DNA from: an uncultured Anaeroplasmataceae bacterium
Lineage (GTDB): Bacteria > Bacillota_I > Bacilli_A > Acholeplasmatales > Anaeroplasmataceae
Length of the DNA stretch: 64,000 nucleotides
NCBI GenBank assembly: GCA_944325035.1
Contig: CALUYM010000001.1
Coordinates: 186,001 to 250,000 of the forward strand
Direction of reading: 5' to 3'
The position numbers were made by a program, and so were the translations under genes. Under the pieces are notes generated by a model. The model was not told the origin of the DNA and searched no databases. It saw only the letters and a list, made by a program, of their open reading frames with translations. Positions 36,282-44,536 of the stretch are shown here, piece after piece; the first letter of the stretch is position 1; every line of letters starts with the position of its first letter.

Positions 36282-36407
36282 GAACCATTTAGAGAAGGTG
36301 AGAGGTCAAGCTCTATGACCCTTCAGCAACTTGCCTATAAGGTGGAGTGCTAAAACTTGAGTGTGATGGAGTAAAAAATCATTCTTCACACGGAGAATGA
36401 TTTTTTT
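36282..36407 (+). ncRNA. SAM-I (S-box) riboswitch with transcription terminator
   Basis: The aptamer carries the S-box signatures in order: AGAGAAGGTGAGAGG (36291-36305), a GACCCTTCAGCAAC segment, then AAGGTGGAGTGCTAAAACTTGAG. A short P1 helix can form from CCAT (about 36285-36288) and ATGG (36366-36369). A terminator hairpin follows at 36376-36403 (AAATCATTCT / AGAATGATTT) with a T run to 36407. S-adenosylmethionine binding should promote the terminator and lower expression of the downstream operon, which contains metK. No competing antiterminator was drawn in detail. Confidence 0.92.
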
Positions 36408-36424
36408 ATTAAGGAGGTGATTTA

Positions 36425-38749
36425 GTGGTAGTAAGTGTTGCTTTAGATATATCAAATAATCAATGTAATCGACTTTTTGATTACGAGGTTACTAAAAATT
36501 TAGAACCTTTTGTTAAAATTGGTGTTCGTGTTTTTGTTCCCTTTGGATCGCGTAGTATTCTTGGTTTTGTTGTAAAAATTATAGATGAAACGACTTATGA
36601 TAAGCCATTAAAGTCGATTAAGGAATTAATTGATTTTGAACCGGTTTTAAGTGATGAGTTAATTGAACTAGGACTTAAGATGAGTGAGTATTATTTTTCA
36701 TTTCTATCATTAAATTACTTAATGATGATACCATCATCTTTAAAAGTAAGTTATCCTAAGGTGTTAAAGGTTTTAGATGAATCCAAATTAAGTGATGAAT
36801 TGCTTAAAAAGATAAATAATCGAAAAGAAGTACCATTATCGCAATTAGATGAATTTTTAACTGAAATTGGACATTTAAAAAAGATTAATGCAGTTTCGAT
36901 TACAAATTTATTTAAGGAAAACGGTAAAGCTTTAACAAAGCGTTATGTCTATTTAGCAGATATGAGTTTAGGTAAAACTAATAAGCAAAGAGAAATTCTT
37001 TCATATCTATTTGAGCTCAATGATAAAGTATTATTTACAAGTTTAGTCAATGATATGGGGTATTCAGCCTCAGTTTTGAATACTCTAAACAAAAATGGAG
37101 CAATTATTATTAAGGATGAAGAAGTATATCGTAGCGTTAATTATAATAAAATTAACAATCAAAAGATTGTACTAAATACTTATCAAGAAGATGCTTTTAA
37201 ACAAATATCTAATTGTGATAAATATGAAGAATTTTTATTACATGGTGTTTGCGGTTCTGGGAAAACAGAAGTATATCTTAATTTAATTGAAAAAGTGATT
37301 AAAGATAATAAGACGGCTTTAATGCTTGTTCCAGAGATATCATTAAGTTCGCAAATTTCTTCTAGGTTCAAAGCTAGATTTGGAGATATGGTGGCAATTT
37401 TACATAGTCGTTTAAGTGCAGGTGAAAAATTTGATGAATGGAGAAGAATAAAACGTGGTGAAGCTAAGATTGTAATTGGAGCTAGAAGTGCACTTTTTGC
37501 TCCGCTGGTTAATTTAGGAATAATTATTATGGATGAAGAACAAGAAACCAGTTACATACAAGATTCTAATCCACGATATGATAGTCATTTTGTCGCAAGA
37601 TTTCGTGCTAGATATCATAAAATTCCCCTAGTATTTGGAAGTGCAACTCCTTCGGTTGAAACTTATTACAATGCTTTAAATGATAAAATCAAATTGCTAG
37701 AAATTCCCATTCGTGCTAATAATACTAAACAAAATAAATCATTAGTTATCGATATGCGTCAAGAACTTAGAGAGAATAATAAATCCGTTTTATCACGTGC
37801 TCTTCAATTTGAATTGAAAAAGACACTGAGTAATAACGAACAAGCGATTTTATTAATTAATCGACGCGGATATTCAACATTTGTAATGTGTAGAAGTTGT
37901 GGAAAAGAAATTAAATGCCCCCACTGTGATGTTAGTTTGACATACCATCGTTATAACAATTCTCTCGTATGCCATTATTGTGGACATCAAACACCAAGTC
38001 CATCACTTTGTCCAACTTGCCAATCCCCATATATCAGATTTGTTGGTGATGGGACTCAAAAAGTCGAAGAAGAATTAAAATATCTTTATCCTGAAGCTAG
38101 AGTATTACGAATGGATTCTGATACAACAAAAGGAAAAAATGGTCATAATGAAATTATTGCATCATTTCAAGAACATGAAGCTGATATTTTACTTGGAACT
38201 CAGGTAGTAGCGAAGGGGCTAGATTTTCCACTTGTGAGTTTAGTTGGTGTTGTAAATGCTGATTTAGGATTAAAAATACCATACTATGATGCTTATGAAA
38301 AATCTTTTGATCTATTAGAACAATCCTCTGGTCGGGCAGGTAGAAAAGATACAACTAGTACTGTGATTATTCAAAGTTACAGTCCAGATAATGAGGTAAT
38401 TCAAACTGCATCTTGTCATGATTATAAAAGTTTTTATCAAAGTGAAATTAAAAGACGTAGATTAATGAAAGCACCACCATTTAATAGTGTAATTGAATTA
38501 GTTGTTTCATCAAAAGACATAAGCCAAGCGAGTAATGAAGCTATTAGCATTGTAAATTTGTTAAAAATAAAACTACCAACAGCTACGATACTAGGTCCAG
38601 TTAAAAATTGTATTTTTAAAATTAAAGATAGGTATCATTATCAAATAACTTTGAAAGTAAAAAATGGTGATTCATTAGATGTACTTAGTTATTTAAATGA
38701 AAGATATCAAGTTTTTAAAGATATTTATTTATCAATTAGAAGGATGTGA
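36425..38749 (+). CDS. priA: Primosomal helicase PriA
   Basis: A 774-residue SF2 helicase that restarts stalled replication forks. Helicase Walker A GVCGSGKTEVY (274-284), DEEQE box, and the zinc-binding region (CRSCGKEIKCPHC, CHYCG, CPTCQ) are all there. The GTG start is preceded by AAGGAGGTGA, immediately after the riboswitch terminator. fmt follows after 4 bases, the usual priA-fmt order in Firmicutes. Confidence 0.96.
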   Translation: MVVSVALDISNNQCNRLFDYEVTKNLEPFVKIGVRVFVPFGSRSILGFVVKIIDETTYDKPLKSIKELIDFEPVLSDELIELGLKMSEYYFSFLSLNYLMMIPSSLKVSYPKVLKVLDESKLSDELLKKINNRKEVPLSQLDEFLTEIGHLKKINAVSITNLFKENGKALTKRYVYLADMSLGKTNKQREILSYLFELNDKVLFTSLVNDMGYSASVLNTLNKNGAIIIKDEEVYRSVNYNKINNQKIVLNTYQEDAFKQISNCDKYEEFLLHGVCGSGKTEVYLNLIEKVIKDNKTALMLVPEISLSSQISSRFKARFGDMVAILHSRLSAGEKFDEWRRIKRGEAKIVIGARSALFAPLVNLGIIIMDEEQETSYIQDSNPRYDSHFVARFRARYHKIPLVFGSATPSVETYYNALNDKIKLLEIPIRANNTKQNKSLVIDMRQELRENNKSVLSRALQFELKKTLSNNEQAILLINRRGYSTFVMCRSCGKEIKCPHCDVSLTYHRYNNSLVCHYCGHQTPSPSLCPTCQSPYIRFVGDGTQKVEEELKYLYPEARVLRMDSDTTKGKNGHNEIIASFQEHEADILLGTQVVAKGLDFPLVSLVGVVNADLGLKIPYYDAYEKSFDLLEQSSGRAGRKDTTSTVIIQSYSPDNEVIQTASCHDYKSFYQSEIKRRRLMKAPPFNSVIELVVSSKDISQASNEAISIVNLLKIKLPTATILGPVKNCIFKIKDRYHYQITLKVKNGDSLDVLSYLNERYQVFKDIYLSIRRM

Positions 38750-38753
38750 TTAA

Positions 38754-39668
38754 ATGAAAATTATTTTTATGGGAACACCTGAATTTTCTGTTCCAATTTT
38801 AGAAGCGTTAAATGAAAAATATGAAGTTGTGCTAGTTGTTTCACAACCGAATCAACGTGGGAAAAAAAATAAAATAATTTATACACCGGTTGCTCAAAAA
38901 GCTTTAGAACTTGGTCTTAGTCTAGCACAACCTCTTTCAATTAAAGAATTATTTGATAGGTTTAAAGAGTTAGAGGCTGATGTGTTAGTAACTGCAGCAT
39001 ATGGCCAATTTGTTCCAGTTAAAATGTTAAATTTATTTAAAAAATGTATTAATGTTCATGGTTCATTACTGCCACATCGTCGTGGTGGAGCTCCAATTCA
39101 AAGAGCAATTATTGAAGGTGATACTGTGACAGGAATCACTATTATGGAAATGGTTAAAGCAATGGATGCAGGTAGAATGTATGCTAAGCGAGAAATTCCT
39201 ATTTTAGATGAAGAAAGCAACGAAACTATGTTTGCCAAATTATCCATTCTTGGCCGTGATTTATTAATGGAAACGATTGAAGATATTGTTTCGGGTAAAA
39301 ACGAGGGAATACCTCAAGATGAAAAAGAGGTTACTATTAGTCCTAATATAGATGTAACTGAAGAAAAAATTGATTTTAATAAAGATTCGCGAGCAGTTTT
39401 TAATCAAATAAGAGGGCTAGCTATGAATCCTGGGGCGTATGGAATTATAAATAATAGTCGAATTAAAATTTATAAATCAAAAATGATTGAAAATGACACT
39501 AACCTAAAACCGGGAGTTGTTATCTTGGCTAAGAAACGCTTAATTATTAAATGTGCAACTAATGCGATTGAAATTCTAGAATTAAAGCCAGAAGGAAAGC
39601 AAATTATGCCTGCTTCAAGTTTTTTAAATGGACAAAGAATTTTTAAAGAAGGCGACTACTTTTTGTAG
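38754..39668 (+). CDS. fmt: Methionyl-tRNA formyltransferase
   Basis: A 304-residue enzyme that formylates initiator Met-tRNA using 10-formyl-tetrahydrofolate. MGTPEFSVPIL at the start and the catalytic region NVHGSLLPHRRGGAPIQRAI (Asn/His pair) are typical. It lies 4 bases after priA. The usual downstream rsmB is not found; the next gene is a membrane HD-like protein. Confidence 0.96.
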   Translation: MKIIFMGTPEFSVPILEALNEKYEVVLVVSQPNQRGKKNKIIYTPVAQKALELGLSLAQPLSIKELFDRFKELEADVLVTAAYGQFVPVKMLNLFKKCINVHGSLLPHRRGGAPIQRAIIEGDTVTGITIMEMVKAMDAGRMYAKREIPILDEESNETMFAKLSILGRDLLMETIEDIVSGKNEGIPQDEKEVTISPNIDVTEEKIDFNKDSRAVFNQIRGLAMNPGAYGIINNSRIKIYKSKMIENDTNLKPGVVILAKKRLIIKCATNAIEILELKPEGKQIMPASSFLNGQRIFKEGDYFL

Positions 39669-39717
39669 AAGAATGTTATATCTTGTGTTATAATTTTCTA
39701 ATGCGGAGGTGTGGTCT

Positions 39718-41013
39718 TTGAAAAAACTTAATAAAGCTAAATTTTTCCATTTGTTTGATGAGTTTTTTGGGTTTGAACAAGGAATTGATATCTCCGATGA
39801 TACCCAAGTCTTGTTTAGACGTAATGTTGTTATTAAAAATATTATTTTTGTTTCAAACTTAGTTTATACATTATTGTTGATGCTATTGTCACTTTTAAAT
39901 ACAGCATCATCGAGTTGGATTTTAACTTTCATCTTATTTCCATTAACTTTTTTGATTAACTCTACATTGAAAAAAATGATTAATACCCATAAAGGAGACT
40001 ATTTACATCAGCAAATTGCAATGTATTTTGCCTGCTTTTATATGTTTGTGTCATCTATTTTAGTCTATATGAAAATGAAAAATTCTGATGTAAGCTTTGG
40101 TGAGGCAGGATATATCTTAATATATTATTCGCTAGTAATTGTATCTCTTTATCAGGATAAAAAAATGCTTAAAACAATTTCAATTTGGGTAGTAGTTTTA
40201 GTTACAATTCTACATTTTACAGTTACATACGATTTAATAAATACAGCATCAGATGATAGTGTATTTAAACAAGTTATGGCATTTATGCATTCAAAGGAAT
40301 TTTCTGATATTTTGATGAGAACTATTATTTTAATAGTCTTTATGGTTGTTTTATATGTCATCGTAGGTTTGTCGCAATTTATGCAAGATGAACGCAAGAA
40401 GGAACTTATAAAGCGAAAAGAAGTTGAAAATGATTTTACTAAAGTAGTTACAGAGATGTTTAAAGTTACACTAAATGATAGAGTTTTAACGGCAGATGAT
40501 ACTAAGCAAATCAAAATTGTAAGTCAAATGGTTGGAACGTTATGTCATATTTTAGGCGAACCTGATGATGTAGCGAAAGCAACATATGCATTTTCAAGAA
40601 TACATTTAGATAAAAAAGTTGATCTTGATTTAAGTCAAATTCAAGATAAAGATGAACAGTTTTTAAGACTTCGCGATCAAACTGAGCTTGGAAATGAAAT
40701 AGTTAGACGTCTTGAGTTATCACGTCGATGTGAAGATATTATCAGAACTCATGAAGAAGTTGGTTCAGATATCGAATTATTAAAAAGGATAAAAGAAGAT
40801 AAATTAGATGAACGAGGTCAAATTATTTTAATCTGTGAAATGTATACAACACTTCGAAGTGTTAAAAATTATAAACGTCCATTAAATCATCGTTTATCTA
40901 TTCAAATAATGGAACAGGAATTTAGATCTTATTTAGATGGATATATCTTTGAACGTTTTATACGTTTTCAAGATAAATTTGAAGAAATATATGATAATTA
41001 TAAGGAGAATTAA
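39718..41013 (+). CDS. Membrane protein with degenerate HD/HD-GYP-like domain
   Basis: A 431-residue protein. A TTG at 39718 with GGAGGT 7 bases upstream is the likely start. Residues about 30-220 hold some six hydrophobic segments; from about 230 a cytoplasmic helical domain follows. Its pattern (SQMVGTLCHILG, IHLDKKVDLDL, ELGNEIVRRLELS, CEMYTTLRSVKNYKRPL) looks like an HD-GYP/HD domain. However, no HD pair and no GYP are visible, only HLD at one place and HEEVG at another. If correct, it has lost metal binding and may be a sensor or scaffold. Cotranscribed with priA-fmt and metK under the SAM riboswitch. Confidence 0.6.
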   Translation: MKKLNKAKFFHLFDEFFGFEQGIDISDDTQVLFRRNVVIKNIIFVSNLVYTLLLMLLSLLNTASSSWILTFILFPLTFLINSTLKKMINTHKGDYLHQQIAMYFACFYMFVSSILVYMKMKNSDVSFGEAGYILIYYSLVIVSLYQDKKMLKTISIWVVVLVTILHFTVTYDLINTASDDSVFKQVMAFMHSKEFSDILMRTIILIVFMVVLYVIVGLSQFMQDERKKELIKRKEVENDFTKVVTEMFKVTLNDRVLTADDTKQIKIVSQMVGTLCHILGEPDDVAKATYAFSRIHLDKKVDLDLSQIQDKDEQFLRLRDQTELGNEIVRRLELSRRCEDIIRTHEEVGSDIELLKRIKEDKLDERGQIILICEMYTTLRSVKNYKRPLNHRLSIQIMEQEFRSYLDGYIFERFIRFQDKFEEIYDNYKEN

Positions 41014-41015
41014 TT

Positions 41016-41273
41016 ATGCAACAAAAAGTATTTAATACTAAAGGAGTATGCTCGAAAAAAATTATTTTCGATTATGATGAAGAAGGTAAAATTCACAATT
41101 TAAAATTTGAAGGTGGATGTAATGGTAATTTAAAAGCTATCAGTCTTCTTTGTGAAGGAATGGAACTAAACAAAGTAGAAAAAATTTTAGAAGGAAATAC
41201 TTGTGGACCACGTTCTACAAGTTGCGCAGATCAATTAGCACAAGCTATCAAGGAGGTAATTAATAATGCGTAA
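41016..41273 (+). CDS. TSCPD domain protein (TIGR03905 type)
   Basis: An 85-residue protein made of one TSCPD domain. The domain name residues are seen in variant form: [27 protein letters not shown] also fits the TIGR03905 family. Similar domains are fused to class II ribonucleotide reductases, with cysteines that may bind metal. Only 2 bases separate it from the HD-like gene, and its last 8 bases overlap metK, which suggests tight coexpression. Confidence 0.85.
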   Translation: MQQKVFNTKGVCSKKIIFDYDEEGKIHNLKFEGGCNGNLKAISLLCEGMELNKVEKILEGNTCGPRSTSCADQLAQAIKEVINNA

Positions 41274-42417
41274 ATTTTTTACATCAGAATCAGTAACAGA
41301 AGGTCATCCTGACAAAATTTGTGACCAAATCAGCGATGCAATTTTAGACGATATTTTAACACATGATCCAAATGGTCGTGTTGCATGTGAAACAATTGTG
41401 ACAACTGGTTTATGTGTTGTATTTGGAGAAATCACAACTGAACATTATGTAGATGTTCAAAAAATTGTTCGCAATAAAGTTCGTGAAATTGGCTATACTC
41501 GTGGAAAATATGGCTTTGATGCAGATAATTTAGCCGTTTTAACTGCAATTGATCCTCAATCACCAGATATCGCTATGGGAGTTGATGAAACGCAGGAACA
41601 TGAACAAGGCGCTGGTGACCAAGGAATTATGTTTGGATATGCTTGTGATGAAACAAGTGTATATATGCCTGCAGCAATAACTTATGCTCAACAGCTTGCC
41701 AAAAAATTGTCTTCTGTACGTAAGGATGGAACACTTGACTATCTTCGTCCAGATGGTAAGACACAAGTTACAGTTGAATATGATGAAAGCGATAAGATTA
41801 AACGTATTGATACTGTTTTAATTTCAACTCAACATTCACCTGAAGTTTCAATGGAACAATTAGCAAAAGACATTCGTGAATATGTTGTAAATCCAGTTTT
41901 ACCTACTGATTTAATTGATTCTCAAACTAAGTTTTTAGTTAATCCAACTGGTCGTTTTGTAGTTGGTGGGCCTCAAGGAGATTCAGGACTTACAGGTCGT
42001 AAGATAATTGTAGATACATATGGTGGAGCTGCATGCCATGGTGGGGGAGCTTTTTCAGGGAAAGATCCATCTAAGGTTGACCGTAGTGCTTCATATATGG
42101 CGCGTTATATTGCTAAAAATATTGTTGCTTCTGGGGTATGTACAAAGTGTCAAATCCAGTTATCATATGCAATTGGTGTTGCTGAACCAACATCTGTTTT
42201 AGTTGATACATTTGGTACAAATAGAGTAAGTGAAGAATTAATCCAAGATGCAGTTGTTAAAAACTTTAAACTAACACCTAAAGGAATTATTGAATCACTT
42301 GATTTAAAACGTCCGATTTATGCTCAAACTGCCGCTTATGGTCACTTTGGACGTGATGACATTGACTTACCTTGGGAACGTCTAGATAAAGTTGATATTT
42401 TTAAAAATCTATTATAA
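41266..42417 (+). CDS. metK: S-adenosylmethionine synthetase
   Basis: Makes SAM from methionine and ATP. The 383-residue protein has all three domains; [20 protein letters not shown] near the start, [12 protein letters not shown] (the DQG loop) and [22 protein letters not shown] (P-loop) are intact. It is part of the operon that begins with the SAM-I riboswitch 4.9 kb upstream, so product feedback is expected. The stop overlaps the next ATG. Confidence 0.97.
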   Translation: MRKFFTSESVTEGHPDKICDQISDAILDDILTHDPNGRVACETIVTTGLCVVFGEITTEHYVDVQKIVRNKVREIGYTRGKYGFDADNLAVLTAIDPQSPDIAMGVDETQEHEQGAGDQGIMFGYACDETSVYMPAAITYAQQLAKKLSSVRKDGTLDYLRPDGKTQVTVEYDESDKIKRIDTVLISTQHSPEVSMEQLAKDIREYVVNPVLPTDLIDSQTKFLVNPTGRFVVGGPQGDSGLTGRKIIVDTYGGAACHGGGAFSGKDPSKVDRSASYMARYIAKNIVASGVCTKCQIQLSYAIGVAEPTSVLVDTFGTNRVSEELIQDAVVKNFKLTPKGIIESLDLKRPIYAQTAAYGHFGRDDIDLPWERLDKVDIFKNLL

Positions 42418-42833
42418 TGAAAAAATATTGGTTTATTTTTAAGAAAAAAGCCAAATTTATAATACCTATTTCAATCATTTTTATAATATATGCTACAGTT
42501 ATTCCAATAATTTTTAAAGGACATTCGACATGTTTAATAAAAGAATTTATTGGTATTCCTTGTCCAACTTGCGGCATGACAAGAGCTTACCTTGCTTTTT
42601 TTAGAGGCGACATTTTAAATGCTTTCTATAATAATCCTCTATTTTGGACGGTTCCAATAATTTTGATGGTCATTATTTTTAGTGAAATAGGAATTTGGAA
42701 AAAACTTTATAAAAGCAAATTGTTTTGGATAAGTTATATAATTATTTTGTTAATTTTTTATATTCTAAGAATGATTTATATTTTCCCAAATCCACCAATG
42801 GAAATGGGAAATGGTATATTATTTAATTTTTAA
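42417..42833 (+). CDS. DUF2752 membrane protein
   Basis: A 138-residue membrane protein with about three hydrophobic segments. The DUF2752 hallmark GIPCPTCGMTRAYLAFFRGD followed by NNPLFW is clear at residues about 43-80. The function is unknown; the CPxCG motif may bind metal or act in redox. It overlaps the metK stop by one base and is the last gene of the SAM-riboswitch operon. Confidence 0.85.
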   Translation: MKKYWFIFKKKAKFIIPISIIFIIYATVIPIIFKGHSTCLIKEFIGIPCPTCGMTRAYLAFFRGDILNAFYNNPLFWTVPIILMVIIFSEIGIWKKLYKSKLFWISYIIILLIFYILRMIYIFPNPPMEMGNGILFNF

Positions 42834-42862
42834 GTCTTACTGAGTTTTAGTAAGACTTTTTT
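42833..42862 (+). terminator. Terminator of the SAM-riboswitch operon
   Basis: Perfect 9-base stem AGTCTTACT / AGTAAGACT with a 7-base loop and T run. Confidence 0.88.
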
Positions 42863-42905
42863 GAATTCCCGAAACTTTTTGCAATATATTAATTGAGGTG
42901 ATAAA

Positions 42906-43277
42906 ATGCGGTGCTTGATTTGTAAAAGAATAATTCAAAGGAAATTAACTTTTAGCAATATCTTTAAACATCAAGTTGATTTGGTTTGTGATTATTGTTT
43001 TAAACGCTATCCATTTCATATTTGTTGTTCAACATTACCAATTGGGAAAAACATAAATATTTATAGCTTATTTGAAAAAAAAAATCAAATACCTGACAAT
43101 GCATTTTTAATTGAATACTCAAGAATCTTTGAATACATTTTAAATAATTTCTCAAAATCTGTTATTTTAGTCTATAACAATTTATATTTAAACGATTTTT
43201 TAATTAATAATTTAGAAATTATAGCTAAACTTTTTAATAATGAAATATATATTCTTTGTAATTATTTATCTAATTAA
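42906..43277 (+). CDS. Zinc-finger protein in the comF position (ComFC N-terminal remnant?)
   Basis: A 123-residue protein. Two CxxC pairs (C3/C6 and C28/C31) make a zinc finger like the N-terminus of ComFC, the competence protein whose gene lies just before hpf-secA in Bacillus. ComFC's phosphoribosyltransferase domain is not present: residues 60-123 show no DDVxTTG-type motif. So this is either a shortened ComFC or a repurposed zinc-finger protein. It has a TTGAGGTGAT ribosome-binding site and lies 163 bases before csp. Confidence 0.6.
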   Translation: MRCLICKRIIQRKLTFSNIFKHQVDLVCDYCFKRYPFHICCSTLPIGKNINIYSLFEKKNQIPDNAFLIEYSRIFEYILNNFSKSVILVYNNLYLNDFLINNLEIIAKLFNNEIYILCNYLSN

Positions 43278-43440
43278 GCTTAAAAAGAACTAAAGAATGA
43301 GGAACAAAAGTCAATATTATGTTTAAAAAGTTAATAATATAGCGAAAACTGATATATTTTAAATAAATTTTTCGAACGAAAAAAGTTTCAATTATAATTT
43401 AAACTTGTATAATTAAAGTTATATAGAAAGGGGTATACAT

Positions 43441-43650
43441 ATGCTAGTAGGAAAAGTTAAATGGTTTAATAATGAGAAGGGGTATGGATTTATTGTTAAA
43501 GAAAATTACGATGATATTTTTGTTCATTACTCACAAATACAAGATTCAGGTTTTAAAACACTTGAAGAAGGTGAAGTCGTTGAGTTTGAATTAATGAATG
43601 GCACTAAAGGCTTGCAAGCGCAAAACGTTTTTAAAATTTCTAAAGCTTGA
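43441..43650 (+). CDS. Cold-shock protein
   Basis: A 69-residue single-strand nucleic-acid-binding protein. RNP1 KGYGFI and RNP2 DIFVHYSQI (usual VFVHFSAI) are in place. It probably melts RNA structure at low temperature or in normal growth. AAAGGGG precedes the start. The gene is inserted between the comF-like gene and hpf. A possible promoter is in the AT-rich leader from about 43380 (TTTCAA ... TATAAT near 43409). Confidence 0.93.
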   Translation: MLVGKVKWFNNEKGYGFIVKENYDDIFVHYSQIQDSGFKTLEEGEVVEFELMNGTKGLQAQNVFKISKA

Positions 43651-43725
43651 TTCTTGTAAACGCTTTAGTGATGTGCTATAATATCAGTGTAGGAAGGAAA
43701 AGTATTTATTAAGGAGTGATTTTTT

Positions 43726-44277
43726 ATGAAATTAGAAGTAATTGGCAAAAACGGTTTTGTACCAAGCGAAGCTAACCGTGAATATGCAGCTAGCAAGTTA
43801 GAGAAGGTTTCTCATTTTTTAAAGGATGATGGAAATCTAGAAGCTCGCGTAGTTTGTAAGGTATATAATGATCACCATAAAGTAGAAGTTACAATTCCTG
43901 CTAAGAATGTAATCCTTCGTGCTGAAGCAAGTGATGAGACTGTTTACAGTGCACTTGATAAGGCCATTGATAAACTTGTCGCACAAATCAAAAAATATAA
44001 GACAAGAACTAAATCTAAAGATAATAAGGAAGGAATTAAAGAAATATTCGTAAATGAAGAATTTGATGCAAAAGCTTTAGAAAAAGAAATTATTGCATCT
44101 CAATTGGTTCGTTCTAAATCTGTTGAACTTTCTCCATTATCTGTAGAAGAAGCAATCGAACAAATGGAATTATTAGGACATGATTTCTTTATTTTCCAAA
44201 ATAAAGATAAAGATAATACAGTTTGTGTCATCTATACTCGTGAAGATGGCGATTACGCAGTACTAGAAACTAGATAG
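43726..44277 (+). CDS. hpf: Long-form ribosome hibernation promoting factor
   Basis: A 183-residue protein that dimerises 70S ribosomes into inactive 100S particles in slow growth. The N-terminal domain (about 1-100) is the RaiA/HPF ribosome-binding fold, and residues 125-183 (VRSKSVELSPLSVEEAIEQM and on) are the dimerisation domain of the long form. AAGGAGTGAT precedes the ATG. The csp-hpf-secA-prfB order is close to that of Bacillus. Confidence 0.95.
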   Translation: MKLEVIGKNGFVPSEANREYAASKLEKVSHFLKDDGNLEARVVCKVYNDHHKVEVTIPAKNVILRAEASDETVYSALDKAIDKLVAQIKKYKTRTKSKDNKEGIKEIFVNEEFDAKALEKEIIASQLVRSKSVELSPLSVEEAIEQMELLGHDFFIFQNKDKDNTVCVIYTREDGDYAVLETR

Positions 44278-44286
44278 TCAATTAAT

Positions 44287-44318
44287 AACCATAGCCAATT
44301 ATTTGGTTATGGTTTTAT
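44287..44318 (+). terminator. Terminator of hpf
   Basis: Stem AACCATAGCCAA / TTGGTTATGGTT (one G:T) with a short loop, then TTTT. Confidence 0.8.
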
Positions 44319-44447
44319 TTTAAAAAAATTACTAAAAAAGTTAATAATTATCATATAAACTTCTTACAAAACATTATTTTGTAAAATTTTAGATGACAAA
44401 TAATAAAAAACGTTGTTTGTTCTTTATTAAAATAAATATATATTTTC

Positions 44448-44476
44448 TTGAAAAAATATAGTAATTTTGTTAAAAT
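44448..44476 (+). promoter_or_regulatory. Candidate secA promoter
   Basis: TTGAAA (44448-44453) and TAAAAT (44471-44476) with a 17-base spacer. Confidence 0.55.
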
Positions 44477-44536
44477 AAACATATGTATCAATTTATGGCT
44501 ACATTTAGTAAAATTAACTAAAGGTGAGGGAAAAAA

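Noticed and set aside
40152-40514. Minus-strand frame of 120 codons
   Set aside because: Antisense to the membrane HD-like gene; no start signals.
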